Source: Gilvirhabdus luticola (GTDB lineage: Bacteria; Bacteroidota; Bacteroidia; Flavobacteriales; Flavobacteriaceae). Taken from it: a stretch of DNA of 64,000 bases. Shown piece after piece: positions 10,012-18,833 of the stretch; position 1 is the stretch's first letter; each line of letters opens with the position of its first letter. The position numbers and the translations under genes were made by a program. A model generated the notes under the pieces. The model ran no database searches. It saw nothing but the letters and a program-made list of their open reading frames with translations, and was not told where the DNA came from. The stretch lies in NCBI RefSeq assembly GCF_032583975.1, contig NZ_JAWHTF010000002.1, one strand, 5' to 3'.

Positions 10012-10875
10012 CTATACATTTAACTCTCCAGATTTAATAGGATTACGATACTCTATCAAGTGGCTTCTTGCAAATGTCAAATTCAAACGATTGGGTAATT
10101 GTTTTTCCAATTTGAAGGCAAATCTTCTGAATTTTCTATCATATTTTTGCGGTAATAATCTATGAAACCGTTCAATACTTCCAAAAGGAATTATTCTTAT
10201 TTGTTCAAAATAAACTTTCCCAATTCTTTCATAGTTTTTAGACGAATTATCTCTTTCAGGATGCGGATCATTCATTTTCCAGCTTTCAAATTCTTTTCTT
10301 TGAAGTTTTGAGGGTCTGCCTGAAACTGGAATCAGCCATCTCAACTTGTCTAAAAACTTACTATTAATAGCAGGTTCAAAATATCTTACTAGACCGTTTG
10401 GTTTCAATACAGTCACTATTTTTTCTATAAATTGTATCTCCTGATTTGGCGTAAGATGATGTACAAACGCTTTGCCAATTACAATATCGTAAAAGTTTGG
10501 TGTTAATTCAGATTCTAAAAAATCGCCTTTAATGAATGTAATTGGTGTATCAAATGGAAATTGTTCATTTAGGTTTTCAATAAACTTCCCCGCAACTTGC
10601 GAAATATCATTAGCATAAACGTCAGCTCCTAATGCGGCCATGATTGCAGCATTTGTACAATCGCCACAGCCAAGTTCCAAAACTTTCTTCCCTTTTAACT
10701 TGTTTTGAAAATCATCGTAATACATGCCAACCCAACTGGTATCTGTTTTGGTAGCATCATTTAAAAAGCTATGCAGATTATTAATTTTCTTTAAAATAGA
10801 GTTGATATTGACATTCAAATAAAGATGATCAAAATGCTCTTTATTTATAACAGTATTACTCTTTGAAGCAGTCAT
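10012..10875 (-). CDS. Class I SAM-dependent methyltransferase
   Basis: The protein has 287 residues. Motif I VLELGCGDCTNA is at about 65-76, the acidic residue after strand 2 is in VYANDIS, and IVIGKAFVHHL matches motif II. It belongs to the broad Methyltransf_25/31 group. Its substrate is not evident; a sugar hydroxyl or lipid-linked intermediate is likely from the context. Its ATG overlaps the stop of a degenerate small reading frame (TAATG at 10873-10877). The C-terminal third (about 190-287) has no motif I recognise. Confidence 0.8.
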   Translation of the reverse strand: MTASKSNTVINKEHFDHLYLNVNINSILKKINNLHSFLNDATKTDTSWVGMYYDDFQNKLKGKKVLELGCGDCTNAAIMAALGADVYANDISQVAGKFIENLNEQFPFDTPITFIKGDFLESELTPNFYDIVIGKAFVHHLTPNQEIQFIEKIVTVLKPNGLVRYFEPAINSKFLDKLRWLIPVSGRPSKLQRKEFESWKMNDPHPERDNSSKNYERIGKVYFEQIRIIPFGSIERFHRLLPQKYDRKFRRFAFKLEKQLPNRLNLTFARSHLIEYRNPIKSGELNV

Positions 10876-11018
10876 TATTTCAAAATTTTTGCAGGCGTCA
10901 AGGTTTTAACAATAGACAAATCTTTAAAAGCCTTAAACTTTTTTAATTTATTTTGTTGCAAAAAACCATCCAATTCTTTTAAATGCATTGTTTATTCTAG
11001 ATCAAAACTCCAATTCAT
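10875..11018 (-). pseudogene. Degenerate small reading frame, split by an in-frame stop
   Basis: An ATG at 11018 overlaps the upstream GT2 stop (ATGA) and reads 8 codons to an in-frame TAA at 10994-10992. The same frame resumes with an ATG at 10988 for 37 codons. It ends with a TAA that overlaps the methyltransferase start (TAATG). The overlaps at both ends suggest a once-continuous small gene of 47 codons with one nonsense change, or a relay that keeps ribosomes moving between the flanking genes. The peptide (N-term MHLKELDGFLQQNKLKK) is lysine-rich and not recognised. It could also be the stub of a deleted gene. Confidence 0.3.
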
Positions 11019-11929
11019 ATTTTTTTCCTTAAGCGTCTTAAAAGAGGCAATCCAAGTTTTTTATTAATATGAGTAAATATAAAAACCAGAAATGACATAA
11101 AAATCCCATTATAAACTTTTAGCATCCCTATATTATTCGAATATAGTTTATAATTTTTAACATCATTAACCAATAAAGCAATTGTATTATTTAATATTAA
11201 TTTAACCATATGTTTTCTAATTAATGTGTCATAAAAAAAAGGAGAGGTGCTTATTCTCTCTGCAATATATTTAATAGATGCATTTTTTTCTAAAGCACTA
11301 TTATATGTGTTTTGGTTTGAAAGTTTGTCAATTCCTGTGGCATCATAATATACTAAAGCTTCATTAATAGCATAAATCTGATTACAATTAATGGCTGCAC
11401 TTACATCAAATGCATAATCTTCCCAAGCCCTGGCTTCTATCCACTTTAGATCTTTTATAAGTTCTTTTCTCCAAACACAAGCACTAGTAAACCACGGTCG
11501 GCCATATTGCAATATGGTTGGTAAAATTTTATTTGATTTAGAAAAAACCTTCTTTAATTCTTTAATTTCTTCTTCATTTTCATCAACCGAATATCCTATA
11601 GCATATACCATAATGACACTTGAATATTTTTTTAGTTCAGCTACACTTTTTTTTAAAAAATTTTCATTCCAATAATCATCCGAGTCTAAAAAAACAACAA
11701 ACTCACCCTTTGCTTTTTGCAATCCTATATTCCTTGCTACACCAGGCCCTTTGTTTTCTTGACATCTAATATAACTTACATTTTTTGAAGGACTGATATT
11801 AAAAGGTATATCAGAGGCATCGTCTACAATGATAATTTCGAAATCTTTATACGTTTGATTTTGAATAGAATCAATCGCTCTTTGTAATTTTATAGGCCTA
11901 TTATAATAAGGTATAATTATTGAAACCAT
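11015..11929 (-). CDS. Glycosyltransferase family 2
   Basis: The protein has 304 residues. The GT2 core begins MVSIIIPYYNRPIKLQRA with IIVDDASD. The acidic donor-binding motif is FVVFLDSDDYW at about 90-100. A conserved EDYAFDVSA segment, the likely catalytic-base region, lies near 170. It is an inverting GT-A transferase acting in the cytoplasm. The C-terminal 70 residues are basic and hydrophobic and may associate with the membrane. It lies 3 bp after the next GT2 gene, in the most AT-rich part of the operon by eye. Confidence 0.87.
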   Translation of the reverse strand: MVSIIIPYYNRPIKLQRAIDSIQNQTYKDFEIIIVDDASDIPFNISPSKNVSYIRCQENKGPGVARNIGLQKAKGEFVVFLDSDDYWNENFLKKSVAELKKYSSVIMVYAIGYSVDENEEEIKELKKVFSKSNKILPTILQYGRPWFTSACVWRKELIKDLKWIEARAWEDYAFDVSAAINCNQIYAINEALVYYDATGIDKLSNQNTYNSALEKNASIKYIAERISTSPFFYDTLIRKHMVKLILNNTIALLVNDVKNYKLYSNNIGMLKVYNGIFMSFLVFIFTHINKKLGLPLLRRLRKKI

Positions 11930-11932
11930 GCA

Positions 11933-12811
11933 TTACGAAATTAACAAATGATATTTATATTTTAAAAATATAGAAAGATAAGTAAGGGTGAGCTTTTTTT
12001 TCTTTATTACACGGTTTCTTACTTTGTTAAACTGACGCGTTATATATTTTTTTCTAATTGCAGTTGTTATATCTTTTTCGTTATAATATAAAAGGTTTAT
12101 TAGCTTTAAATGTTCGCTATAATATCTTTTATAATATGTAACACTCCTATTATCCAATAATGAAAGACTTCCTATATCCTGGCGGTAATAATTAACCGTA
12201 TCTCTATTAAAGATGATATTTCTGTTTTTAAAAAATTCATAGTAAAAAACAATGTCTCCAATTATTCCATAATTTTGAAATGTTGATTTTTTAAGTTTGT
12301 TTTCTTCTATTCTTTCAAATATAATGGAGCTTACATTTGTAATAGGGCAATTAAAGCTAAAATTGCTTGCTTCCAATTTTATATTGTCTTTTTCCAAAAA
12401 AGCCGAATGCTGTATTTCGGTTTTGGTAATAATATTATTTTTCTGAATACATACTTTCGAAACTGCTACTTCAAAATTTTGCAGCGCATCCAGTTGTGAT
12501 TCTAAAAAATTTAATTTACAACTATCATCACTCTCTGCAATCCAGGTATATTTACCTTTAGCAAGTTCTAACCCTTTTTTCCATTGTTTAAAAGGAGAAC
12601 CCGTATTTTTAGAATTTACTATAAAATGCGATACTTTAACATGATTTTTATACTGGTTAAGTACCTCTAAACTATTGTCGGTTGAGGCATCATCAAGAAT
12701 GATGACTTCAAAATCTTGATACGTTTGATTAAAAATACTATCTAATCGCTCCTTAAGATACGGGGCGTGATTATAGTTTGGTAATATTATGGATACTCTT
12801 TTGTATGTCAC
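11933..12811 (-). CDS. Glycosyltransferase family 2
   Basis: The protein has 292 residues. It starts RVSIILPNYNHAPYLKERLD with VIILDDASTDNS and the acidic motif TWIAESDDSCK at about 90-100, so the donor-binding part of a GT2 is intact. The second half is divergent and rich in Asn, Lys and Tyr. It lies 7 bp after the double-domain GT2 gene and 3 bp before another GT2 gene, within the same transcript. The sugar transferred is unknown. Confidence 0.86.
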   Translation of the reverse strand: MTYKRVSIILPNYNHAPYLKERLDSIFNQTYQDFEVIILDDASTDNSLEVLNQYKNHVKVSHFIVNSKNTGSPFKQWKKGLELAKGKYTWIAESDDSCKLNFLESQLDALQNFEVAVSKVCIQKNNIITKTEIQHSAFLEKDNIKLEASNFSFNCPITNVSSIIFERIEENKLKKSTFQNYGIIGDIVFYYEFFKNRNIIFNRDTVNYYRQDIGSLSLLDNRSVTYYKRYYSEHLKLINLLYYNEKDITTAIRKKYITRQFNKVRNRVIKKKKLTLTYLSIFLKYKYHLLIS

Positions 12812-12818
12812 AAATGTA

Positions 12819-14327
12819 TTATTTAAAAATAGATTTTAATCGTCGATAAATATCTCCTGTTTTAGAATATTTTTTAAACAATTTCCAGCGTTCTCTTGGA
12901 TGTAAATGCCAAAAAATAGTTTTATAATAAATAGCTTGTAGCATTGGCTTCTCATTTATATTATTTTTATTATTTACAGCTGTAGCTTGATTAGAGTGCA
13001 ATCTAAAAGTTACCAAGTTTTCATCAACAAAACCTATACTATAGTAAGGCATAAGCCTATACCAAAATTCTATATCCAAACTTTGTTTTAAATCGTTATT
13101 AAAATAACCAACTTTATCAAAACATGCTTTCTTTAACAATACAGCTGTTGGTTCTCCTATTTTGTTACTTGGAGAGCGCATAAAAAAGGCATCTTTTAAA
13201 TATCGCTTACCACTAATAATACCATCTTTAATTTCTAAATTACACCAACTTTTATGCAAAACACTGCATTTGTTTAACCAAATCTTAAAATCGTCTGGAT
13301 TTCCACTAATTAAAAAATCGCGAGTACAGTACACTAAACCTACCTTTTTATCTACTAAAGCCAATTGCATCATTTTATCTATACAATCTGGAGTCATTAA
13401 ATCATCTTGAAATAAAAATTTAATATAGTCACCACTAGCATAGTGAACACAATTATTCCAATTTGCACCGATACCATTTGGAACATGATGAAAAACATGA
13501 ATTGGAATATCAGTTAAATTCTTATATGATTCTATAATCTCTAAAGTATTGTCATCTGAATCATCATCAGATACAACAATTTCCAAATTAGTGTACGTTT
13601 GTACAATAGCAGATTCTAATGCTTCTGCAATAAATTCAGCGCCATTAAAAGTAGGAATACATATTGAGACTAATGGATAATTCTGTTTTCTATACTTTTT
13701 AAAAACTAAATCTTCGTTTTGAGAACTTAGGCCTCCATCCGCATAATTTGCAATCACTAAATCAACATACTTATGTGAAATTTTATCTGTAAAAAACCAC
13801 CTTATATTGTGATCCCAATCTGCGTGATATTTATATTTTAAATTAAAATTACCTATTTCATCAAAAACTTTTTTATTTAAAAAAATAGCTTGGTGGCAAA
13901 TGTTCTTTAAAATAATTTTTCTTGGGGTAAATTCTCCATCATAAATTCCTCCAAACCTTGGCGAAGTGATATTGCCATAAATGACATCAAGAGAATTAAC
14001 ATTATAAGTTTCAGAAATTTTTTTTAATATACAATTATCATATAATGCATCATCGCTACCCATAAAGTATATCCATTCTCCACTTGCCAATTTAATTCCT
14101 TTATTCATTGCATCATAAACCCCTTTATCCCTTTCAGAAGTAATAATCATATTTGGAAACTCCTTTTGATACCTTCTAGCAATATCTAAGGTAGAATCTG
14201 TAGATATTCCATCAATAATTAGTATTTCAATATTCCTGTAAGTTTGATTTACAACGCTAGCCAAAGCCATATCTAAAGTTGAACCTGCATTATAGGTTGG
14301 AATGATTATAGAAAAAAAAGGAGTCAT
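12819..14327 (-). CDS. Bifunctional double-domain GT2 glycosyltransferase
   Basis: The protein has 502 residues and two complete GT2 domains. The first (about 1-215) has FFSIIIPTYNAGSTLDMAL, LIIDGISTDST and the acidic motif IYFMGSDDALY. It resembles WcaA/colanic-type transferases with a KGVYDAMNKG segment. The second (about 216-500) has LVSICIPTFNGAEFIAEAL, VVSDDDSDDNT and IKFLFQDDLM. Such fusions can add two consecutive sugars. The start overlaps the upstream FkbM stop by 4 bp. No frameshift is needed to join the halves. Whether both sites are active cannot be judged from sequence alone. Confidence 0.86.
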   Translation of the reverse strand: MTPFFSIIIPTYNAGSTLDMALASVVNQTYRNIEILIIDGISTDSTLDIARRYQKEFPNMIITSERDKGVYDAMNKGIKLASGEWIYFMGSDDALYDNCILKKISETYNVNSLDVIYGNITSPRFGGIYDGEFTPRKIILKNICHQAIFLNKKVFDEIGNFNLKYKYHADWDHNIRWFFTDKISHKYVDLVIANYADGGLSSQNEDLVFKKYRKQNYPLVSICIPTFNGAEFIAEALESAIVQTYTNLEIVVSDDDSDDNTLEIIESYKNLTDIPIHVFHHVPNGIGANWNNCVHYASGDYIKFLFQDDLMTPDCIDKMMQLALVDKKVGLVYCTRDFLISGNPDDFKIWLNKCSVLHKSWCNLEIKDGIISGKRYLKDAFFMRSPSNKIGEPTAVLLKKACFDKVGYFNNDLKQSLDIEFWYRLMPYYSIGFVDENLVTFRLHSNQATAVNNKNNINEKPMLQAIYYKTIFWHLHPRERWKLFKKYSKTGDIYRRLKSIFK

Positions 14328-15040
14328 ATAAACCAGAAATCACGTTTAACCATTATAGCATTTAAGTTTGTATTGGCATATTCATAATAATCGTTCTGTT
14401 CAAGAAAGTTAATTATTTCATTTCTTCTTTCCCCTGAACCTATTGGAGAGTATTCTGCTGCTTCTATACAAATTATTTTAGGAGAAGATTCGGCAAAATT
14501 AATTGATTTAATAATTTCAAAATCCAAACCTTCCACATCTATAGATAAGAAATCAGGAAAAAGACCTTTATTATAAATGGACAACACCTCTTGTAATGTC
14601 GTAATTTTTATTAATTTTTTTTCTACTAATTTATATTTTCCTGTCTTTAAGTATTTTTGATATTCTACTTCAGAGAAAGTACTTAATGTTGAGTCGTTCA
14701 TCACATAAAATATTTTATTGGAATTTTCAGAACCGATACCCACAGCTAAATTTACATCTTCGGGTCTCTCTTTCTTAAATCTTTCAATACAATTTGGATT
14801 TGCATCAATGTTTATTCCTCTACATCCTCTTTGGTAAAAGATATTTGTGTTATTTAAAAAAAAGGGGGCATTCGCTCCAATATCGATATAACTTGGTTTA
14901 TTTATTCCTCTTAAATTGAAAATATAATCTACAAGTAAATCTTCACCACATTGAGAAAAACTAATTTTATGATACTGTTTAATTGGCTTATTTTTTTTGC
15001 CAGGAAGGAAACGCTTAACTATTTTTTTAAATAATTTCAT
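14324..15040 (-). CDS. FkbM family methyltransferase
   Basis: The protein has 238 residues. It has FSQCGEDLLVDYIF near 28-41, motif I SYIDIGANAPFFLNNT (about 50-65), INIDANPN, and the FkbM motif FLSIDVEGLDFEIIKS at about 163-178. This SQCGEDLLVD-type subgroup is common in bacterial glycan clusters and is thought to O-methylate sugars. The N-terminus is basic (KLFKKIVKRFLPGKKNK), which may favour membrane contact. It is the second FkbM gene of the operon and is coupled by a 4-bp overlap to the double GT2 gene. The 109 bp upstream are very AT-rich and hold no gene. Confidence 0.88.
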   Translation of the reverse strand: MKLFKKIVKRFLPGKKNKPIKQYHKISFSQCGEDLLVDYIFNLRGINKPSYIDIGANAPFFLNNTNIFYQRGCRGINIDANPNCIERFKKERPEDVNLAVGIGSENSNKIFYVMNDSTLSTFSEVEYQKYLKTGKYKLVEKKLIKITTLQEVLSIYNKGLFPDFLSIDVEGLDFEIIKSINFAESSPKIICIEAAEYSPIGSGERRNEIINFLEQNDYYEYANTNLNAIMVKRDFWFI

Positions 15041-15149
15041 AAGTCATAATTAAGATTAAACAAATATTTTGGTTTTTAATAAAAGAAATAAGCTAATCAT
15101 TAATTTTAGATATTTATATTTTTTTTATTGGACTTACTTACTATTTAAT

Positions 15150-15770
15150 TCATTTAAATATATTATCAAATGAGTAATTGAATTTTAATATATCCTCTTT
15201 GTACAATGAATTTACTTCTTCAATTGACTTTTGGTCATAATATTTTTGATAAGCTAATCTGTTATTTGATTTCTCTAAACTTTTTTTTATTTCAAATTTA
15301 TCCTTGATTCCCAATTCTCGTTTAATAAAATTTAAGTCTTTCTCTAAATTTTCATATGTACCAATAAAGTCTATTTCTTTATCCAAAATATTTTGATAGA
15401 CCATATTTTCTTTATGACGATTATTGACAATATCTTTAGCTTGATAGAATCTATAATCATACTCTACCAAAATAGGAAATTTAAATCTTTCTTTGTACAA
15501 ATTAAAGTTCATTCTTTTATCAAATAAAATTCCAAAATATTCTGGGTGCTTAAGGCAAGAAACGGATCTATCCCATGGGTTTCTTACAAAGGAAAATTTA
15601 AAATAACTATCCCAATATTCTTGATAAATAGATTTCGCCTGACTTGCTAAAAGGTGTTTTGTTTGTTTGTCGATTTTCCACCAATCACTTCCACAAATCC
15701 ACTTTTCAATCGATGAACCCGCAGTTCTAGGTATATGTATAAAAATACATTTGTATTTATGAGATATCAT
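15150..15770 (-). CDS. Sulfotransferase (Sulfotransfer_2-like)
   Basis: The protein has 206 residues. The 5'-phosphosulfate-binding motif is IHIPRTAGSS at 11-20, with the lysine of the classical loop replaced by Arg as in many members. The 3'-phosphate-binding motif FSFVRNPWDRSVS is at about 59-71. These define PAPS-dependent carbohydrate sulfotransferases of the Sulfotransfer_2 (chondroitin/heparan 2-O-like) type. It would sulfate a sugar hydroxyl in the cytoplasm before export. The length is short but both PAPS motifs are intact. A different sulfotransferase is encoded at 18078-18830. No PAPS synthesis gene lies in the window. Confidence 0.83.
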   Translation of the reverse strand: MISHKYKCIFIHIPRTAGSSIEKWICGSDWWKIDKQTKHLLASQAKSIYQEYWDSYFKFSFVRNPWDRSVSCLKHPEYFGILFDKRMNFNLYKERFKFPILVEYDYRFYQAKDIVNNRHKENMVYQNILDKEIDFIGTYENLEKDLNFIKRELGIKDKFEIKKSLEKSNNRLAYQKYYDQKSIEEVNSLYKEDILKFNYSFDNIFK

Positions 15771-15859
15771 AATTTTTTATAATATATTAAGGGTTTTAGA
15801 ATAACAGTCACTTAATAGTGAAAATATGAACAAATAAGGGTTCATTGGCATTTTTAAAA

Positions 15860-16861
15860 TCATAACTTATTAGAATATAACTTAATAATATATATTTTAT
15901 ATACATTAGTTAGGTATAAAAAAGAAACAGCTTTTTTAGTTATTTTATTGCTTGTAAAATAAGAGGTTATAAACCGTTTCAGGCACTCATTTGCTACTAT
16001 ATTAAATTTTTCTTTAGGGAATTTACCTATTTTTTTATTGACTTTCTTTAAATTTTTGATCCATTTAATAAGTCGTCTTAATTCTATACCATGAATAGAA
16101 TAATCGTGCGATGCCATGATTCGTATATGCTCATCATGATTTTTTAATGGTTTAAACCCAACTTTATGGTGTACAAATTTTGAAATAGACACATTGTGTT
16201 GTAATTGTTCTTGCCGCCTTCTAGCCGTTATACTTGTTTGATGCAATCTTACGTATAAAAGTGGTTCTTGTATTTGGTAAAATCGGCCTTGAAAAAGTAA
16301 CCTACTCCATAGATCGTGGTCTTCGGCTGGTACCATTTCAGGACGGTATTTGTGTTTTAATAATATGGATTTTCTGATAAGCGCTGTTGGGTGAAATATA
16401 GGGTTTCTAAAGAAAAACAATCGCAATAATATATCGTCATGATGTTCTGGGCTTACTATTGGTTTTCCAGAATGATCTTGCGCAATTGTACCACAAAAAA
16501 TAATGTTTGGGTCATTCTCTAAAACACGTAATTGCTTTTCAAATCGCATGGGCATAGACACATCATCGTCATCCATTCTGGCAATATATTTGCCTTTTGC
16601 TTTAGCAATTCCTGCATTTAAACTATCTGCGATTCCAGAATTAATCTCCTTTTTCACATAAATAATTCTATGGTCTTTAAATGAGTGAATAACCTGTGCC
16701 GTATTATCAGTAGAGCCATCATCAACAATAATAAATTCAAAATCCTTAAAGGTTTGATCTAAAATACTCTGTATGGCTTCAGAAATAAAACGCTCACCGT
16801 TAAAAGTTGCCATAACCACTGAAATTATTGGAGCAGTATTTGAGTTATCTTTAGGATTCAA
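15860..16861 (-). CDS. Glycosyltransferase family 2
   Basis: The protein has 333 residues. The GT2 core has ISVVMATFNGERFISEAIQ, FIIVDDGSTDNT and the acidic motif YIARMDDDDVSMP near 95-107. PAEDHDLWSRLL follows with a typical catalytic-base position, and the segment YVRLHQTSI is seen in many capsule GT2s. It overlaps the upstream GT4 gene by 11 bp. The acceptor and donor are unknown. The C-terminal about 80 residues are basic and without a recognised domain. Confidence 0.88.
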   Translation of the reverse strand: MNPKDNSNTAPIISVVMATFNGERFISEAIQSILDQTFKDFEFIIVDDGSTDNTAQVIHSFKDHRIIYVKKEINSGIADSLNAGIAKAKGKYIARMDDDDVSMPMRFEKQLRVLENDPNIIFCGTIAQDHSGKPIVSPEHHDDILLRLFFFRNPIFHPTALIRKSILLKHKYRPEMVPAEDHDLWSRLLFQGRFYQIQEPLLYVRLHQTSITARRRQEQLQHNVSISKFVHHKVGFKPLKNHDEHIRIMASHDYSIHGIELRRLIKWIKNLKKVNKKIGKFPKEKFNIVANECLKRFITSYFTSNKITKKAVSFLYLTNVYKIYIIKLYSNKL

Positions 16862-18068
16862 ATGACACTAGTGATTTATAATAGTTAATATTTTGCTTTA
16901 TGACCTGTTTACGTTCAAAATTAGCTACTATGGTCTTTAAAGCTTGTTTTGAGATAGTGTTTATATCGACTGCTTGATTAAATACCTTCTCAACCAATTT
17001 TACATAATCGTCATCATTTTTAGCGATAAAACCATTCTCTTCGTGTTTTATAATTTCATGAAATGAAGGTATATCTGACACAATTACAATTTTACCCAAG
17101 GCCATAACTTCTAATAAGGCTATAGAGAAGTTCTCGCCAAAAGATGGAAATAAAACCACATGTGCGTTTTGTAAATAGTTATTTATCTCAACATTAGGTA
17201 TGGCTCCATAATATGTGGTGTTTTGTAAAGCTTGTGTTGATAAAATATGCTTCGCATCAGTATTCCAATAATCGTTGTTATTATTTCCCAATACATGAAA
17301 CGTGGCGTCAGGATATTTTACAACAATCGCATTAAAAGTTCTGCAGGCAATATCAATACCTTTACGCTCACGTATAGACCCAAAATAAAAAATGGTGTAT
17401 GGAACGGTAGGTAAATCAATATATCTTGATTTTGACTTAGCACTTGGAACTTGGATACCACTATAAATGACTTTGGGCATTTTTTTAAGCTGAAAAGCCT
17501 GCTTGGTAGTTTCTGCCGAATATTTAGAAACAGCGATTACATGGTTATGAAATCGTTTAAAAAAATGCCTTTCAAAAATAAAGTCGGTGAGCCTTTTACC
17601 GTAACCCATAAACTGATGTAAGGTATTTGCCGAACCATGACAACGTACTATTTTAGTTATACGTCCAATAAAATAGGGAGCATCACCACCATAATCATGA
17701 AATTCTATCACATCAAATTTATGTTTCAAAACAAATACCGATAAATACATGGAGATATAAAAGCGATTTATAAACTCTAAAATTAACTTCACGGTAATAT
17801 AACCAGGAACTTTATGTCTTCGTAACGGAGCCTTAATCCATTCATTAAAACGACTTAAATCTCTAATCCTAACTATATTTGCACCAGCATCATTAAATTT
17901 TAATGGGTTTGCCCCAAAAGTAAAAATGACGATGTCAAAATGATGCTGTTTAAGTTCTTGTGTAAACTGCTTTAAAAACACACCAATACCACCAGTTTTA
18001 CCCATGTGAGGATGGGCATATTCTCGTGTAACAAAACAAATTTTTATGTTCTTTTCAAAGCTTCCCAT
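16851..18068 (-). CDS. Glycosyltransferase family 4 (GT-B)
   Basis: The protein has 405 residues. The N-terminal domain has ICFVTREYAHPHMGKTGG with the acceptor-side glycine loop of the GT4/GT5 group. The C-terminal domain begins TIFYFGSIRERKGID and has GENFSIALLEVMALGKIV, the E-x7-E donor motif, then VSDIPSFHEII. It lies 9 bp after the Stf0-like sulfotransferase gene and overlaps the following GT2 gene. It is expected to be a retaining hexosyltransferase of glycan assembly. Confidence 0.88.
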   Translation of the reverse strand: MGSFEKNIKICFVTREYAHPHMGKTGGIGVFLKQFTQELKQHHFDIVIFTFGANPLKFNDAGANIVRIRDLSRFNEWIKAPLRRHKVPGYITVKLILEFINRFYISMYLSVFVLKHKFDVIEFHDYGGDAPYFIGRITKIVRCHGSANTLHQFMGYGKRLTDFIFERHFFKRFHNHVIAVSKYSAETTKQAFQLKKMPKVIYSGIQVPSAKSKSRYIDLPTVPYTIFYFGSIRERKGIDIACRTFNAIVVKYPDATFHVLGNNNNDYWNTDAKHILSTQALQNTTYYGAIPNVEINNYLQNAHVVLFPSFGENFSIALLEVMALGKIVIVSDIPSFHEIIKHEENGFIAKNDDDYVKLVEKVFNQAVDINTISKQALKTIVANFERKQVIKQNINYYKSLVSFES

Positions 18069-18077
18069 ATAATGAGC

Positions 18078-18830
18078 TTACTTTCCCAATAAATATTTTA
18101 TTTGATGCTTCAACCAATATTTAGAAGAAGGCTTAAAATAGTATTTCTTCGTGAGTTTTTTTATTTTATCTGGATCTAAATTTTCAATCGTGTAAAGTGT
18201 ACTTGTTTTCTTAAAAGGAAAATCAAAATCTTTCTCTTGCCTCTTTTTATTTAAAAAGGCTTCTATTCTAGGTAAGGTCGTATTTTTGAATACCTCGTTA
18301 TTTTCCAAATGGTCTTCATAATAAAATAACAATGTATTGGGTCTTTTTTTAAGTGCATAATACCAATTTTGCTTTTGCCTGTAAAACCATTTTGCAAGGG
18401 CTTCTACTTCGTCATAATTTATTTGTATAACAATATTTTTATTTCTCAACGCTTGATGCTCTTCTTTTTTAACATGAGGAGGAATCACCTGTTTTTTCAT
18501 GATCCAGTAGCTAATGGCCTGTGCCAAAGAATCTTTCCGGATTAAGTGTATCACTGGGATATGCTTTGGTAAATTACTGGTTTTCCCTAAATGAATATAC
18601 ATCACTTTTCTATGTGAATTTGGAGACATTCTATTAATCAATGCGTCAGGATTATCTAAAACCATTTTCATAGCCTCTTCATAATTTTCAGGAAGACCAA
18701 GGTTTAGCCTTGTTTTAGCGTGAACAATCCACTCATCAGGACCATCATAGTTTTCAGAAAAAATATTGATCAATAAATGCCTTAACAAATCACTACCTGA
18801 CCTACTTGTTGATAATAAAAAGTATTTCAT
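18078..18830 (-). CDS. Sulfotransferase, Stf0-like
   Basis: The protein has 250 residues. The N-terminus MKYFLLSTSRSGSDLLRHLL fits the Stf0 5'-phosphosulfate loop (TxRSGST/D) known from the mycobacterial trehalose sulfotransferase. VIHLIRKDSLAQAISYWI at about 98-115 fits the 3'-phosphate-binding Arg/Ser motif. A family member would transfer sulfate from PAPS to a sugar or lipid. It is unrelated at the motif level to the Sulfotransfer_2-type gene at 15150, so the cluster carries two sulfation enzymes. Genes flank it at 3-9 bp. The acceptor is not known. Confidence 0.8.
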   Translation of the reverse strand: MKYFLLSTSRSGSDLLRHLLINIFSENYDGPDEWIVHAKTRLNLGLPENYEEAMKMVLDNPDALINRMSPNSHRKVMYIHLGKTSNLPKHIPVIHLIRKDSLAQAISYWIMKKQVIPPHVKKEEHQALRNKNIVIQINYDEVEALAKWFYRQKQNWYYALKKRPNTLLFYYEDHLENNEVFKNTTLPRIEAFLNKKRQEKDFDFPFKKTSTLYTIENLDPDKIKKLTKKYYFKPSSKYWLKHQIKYLLGK

Positions 18831-18833
18831 GTT

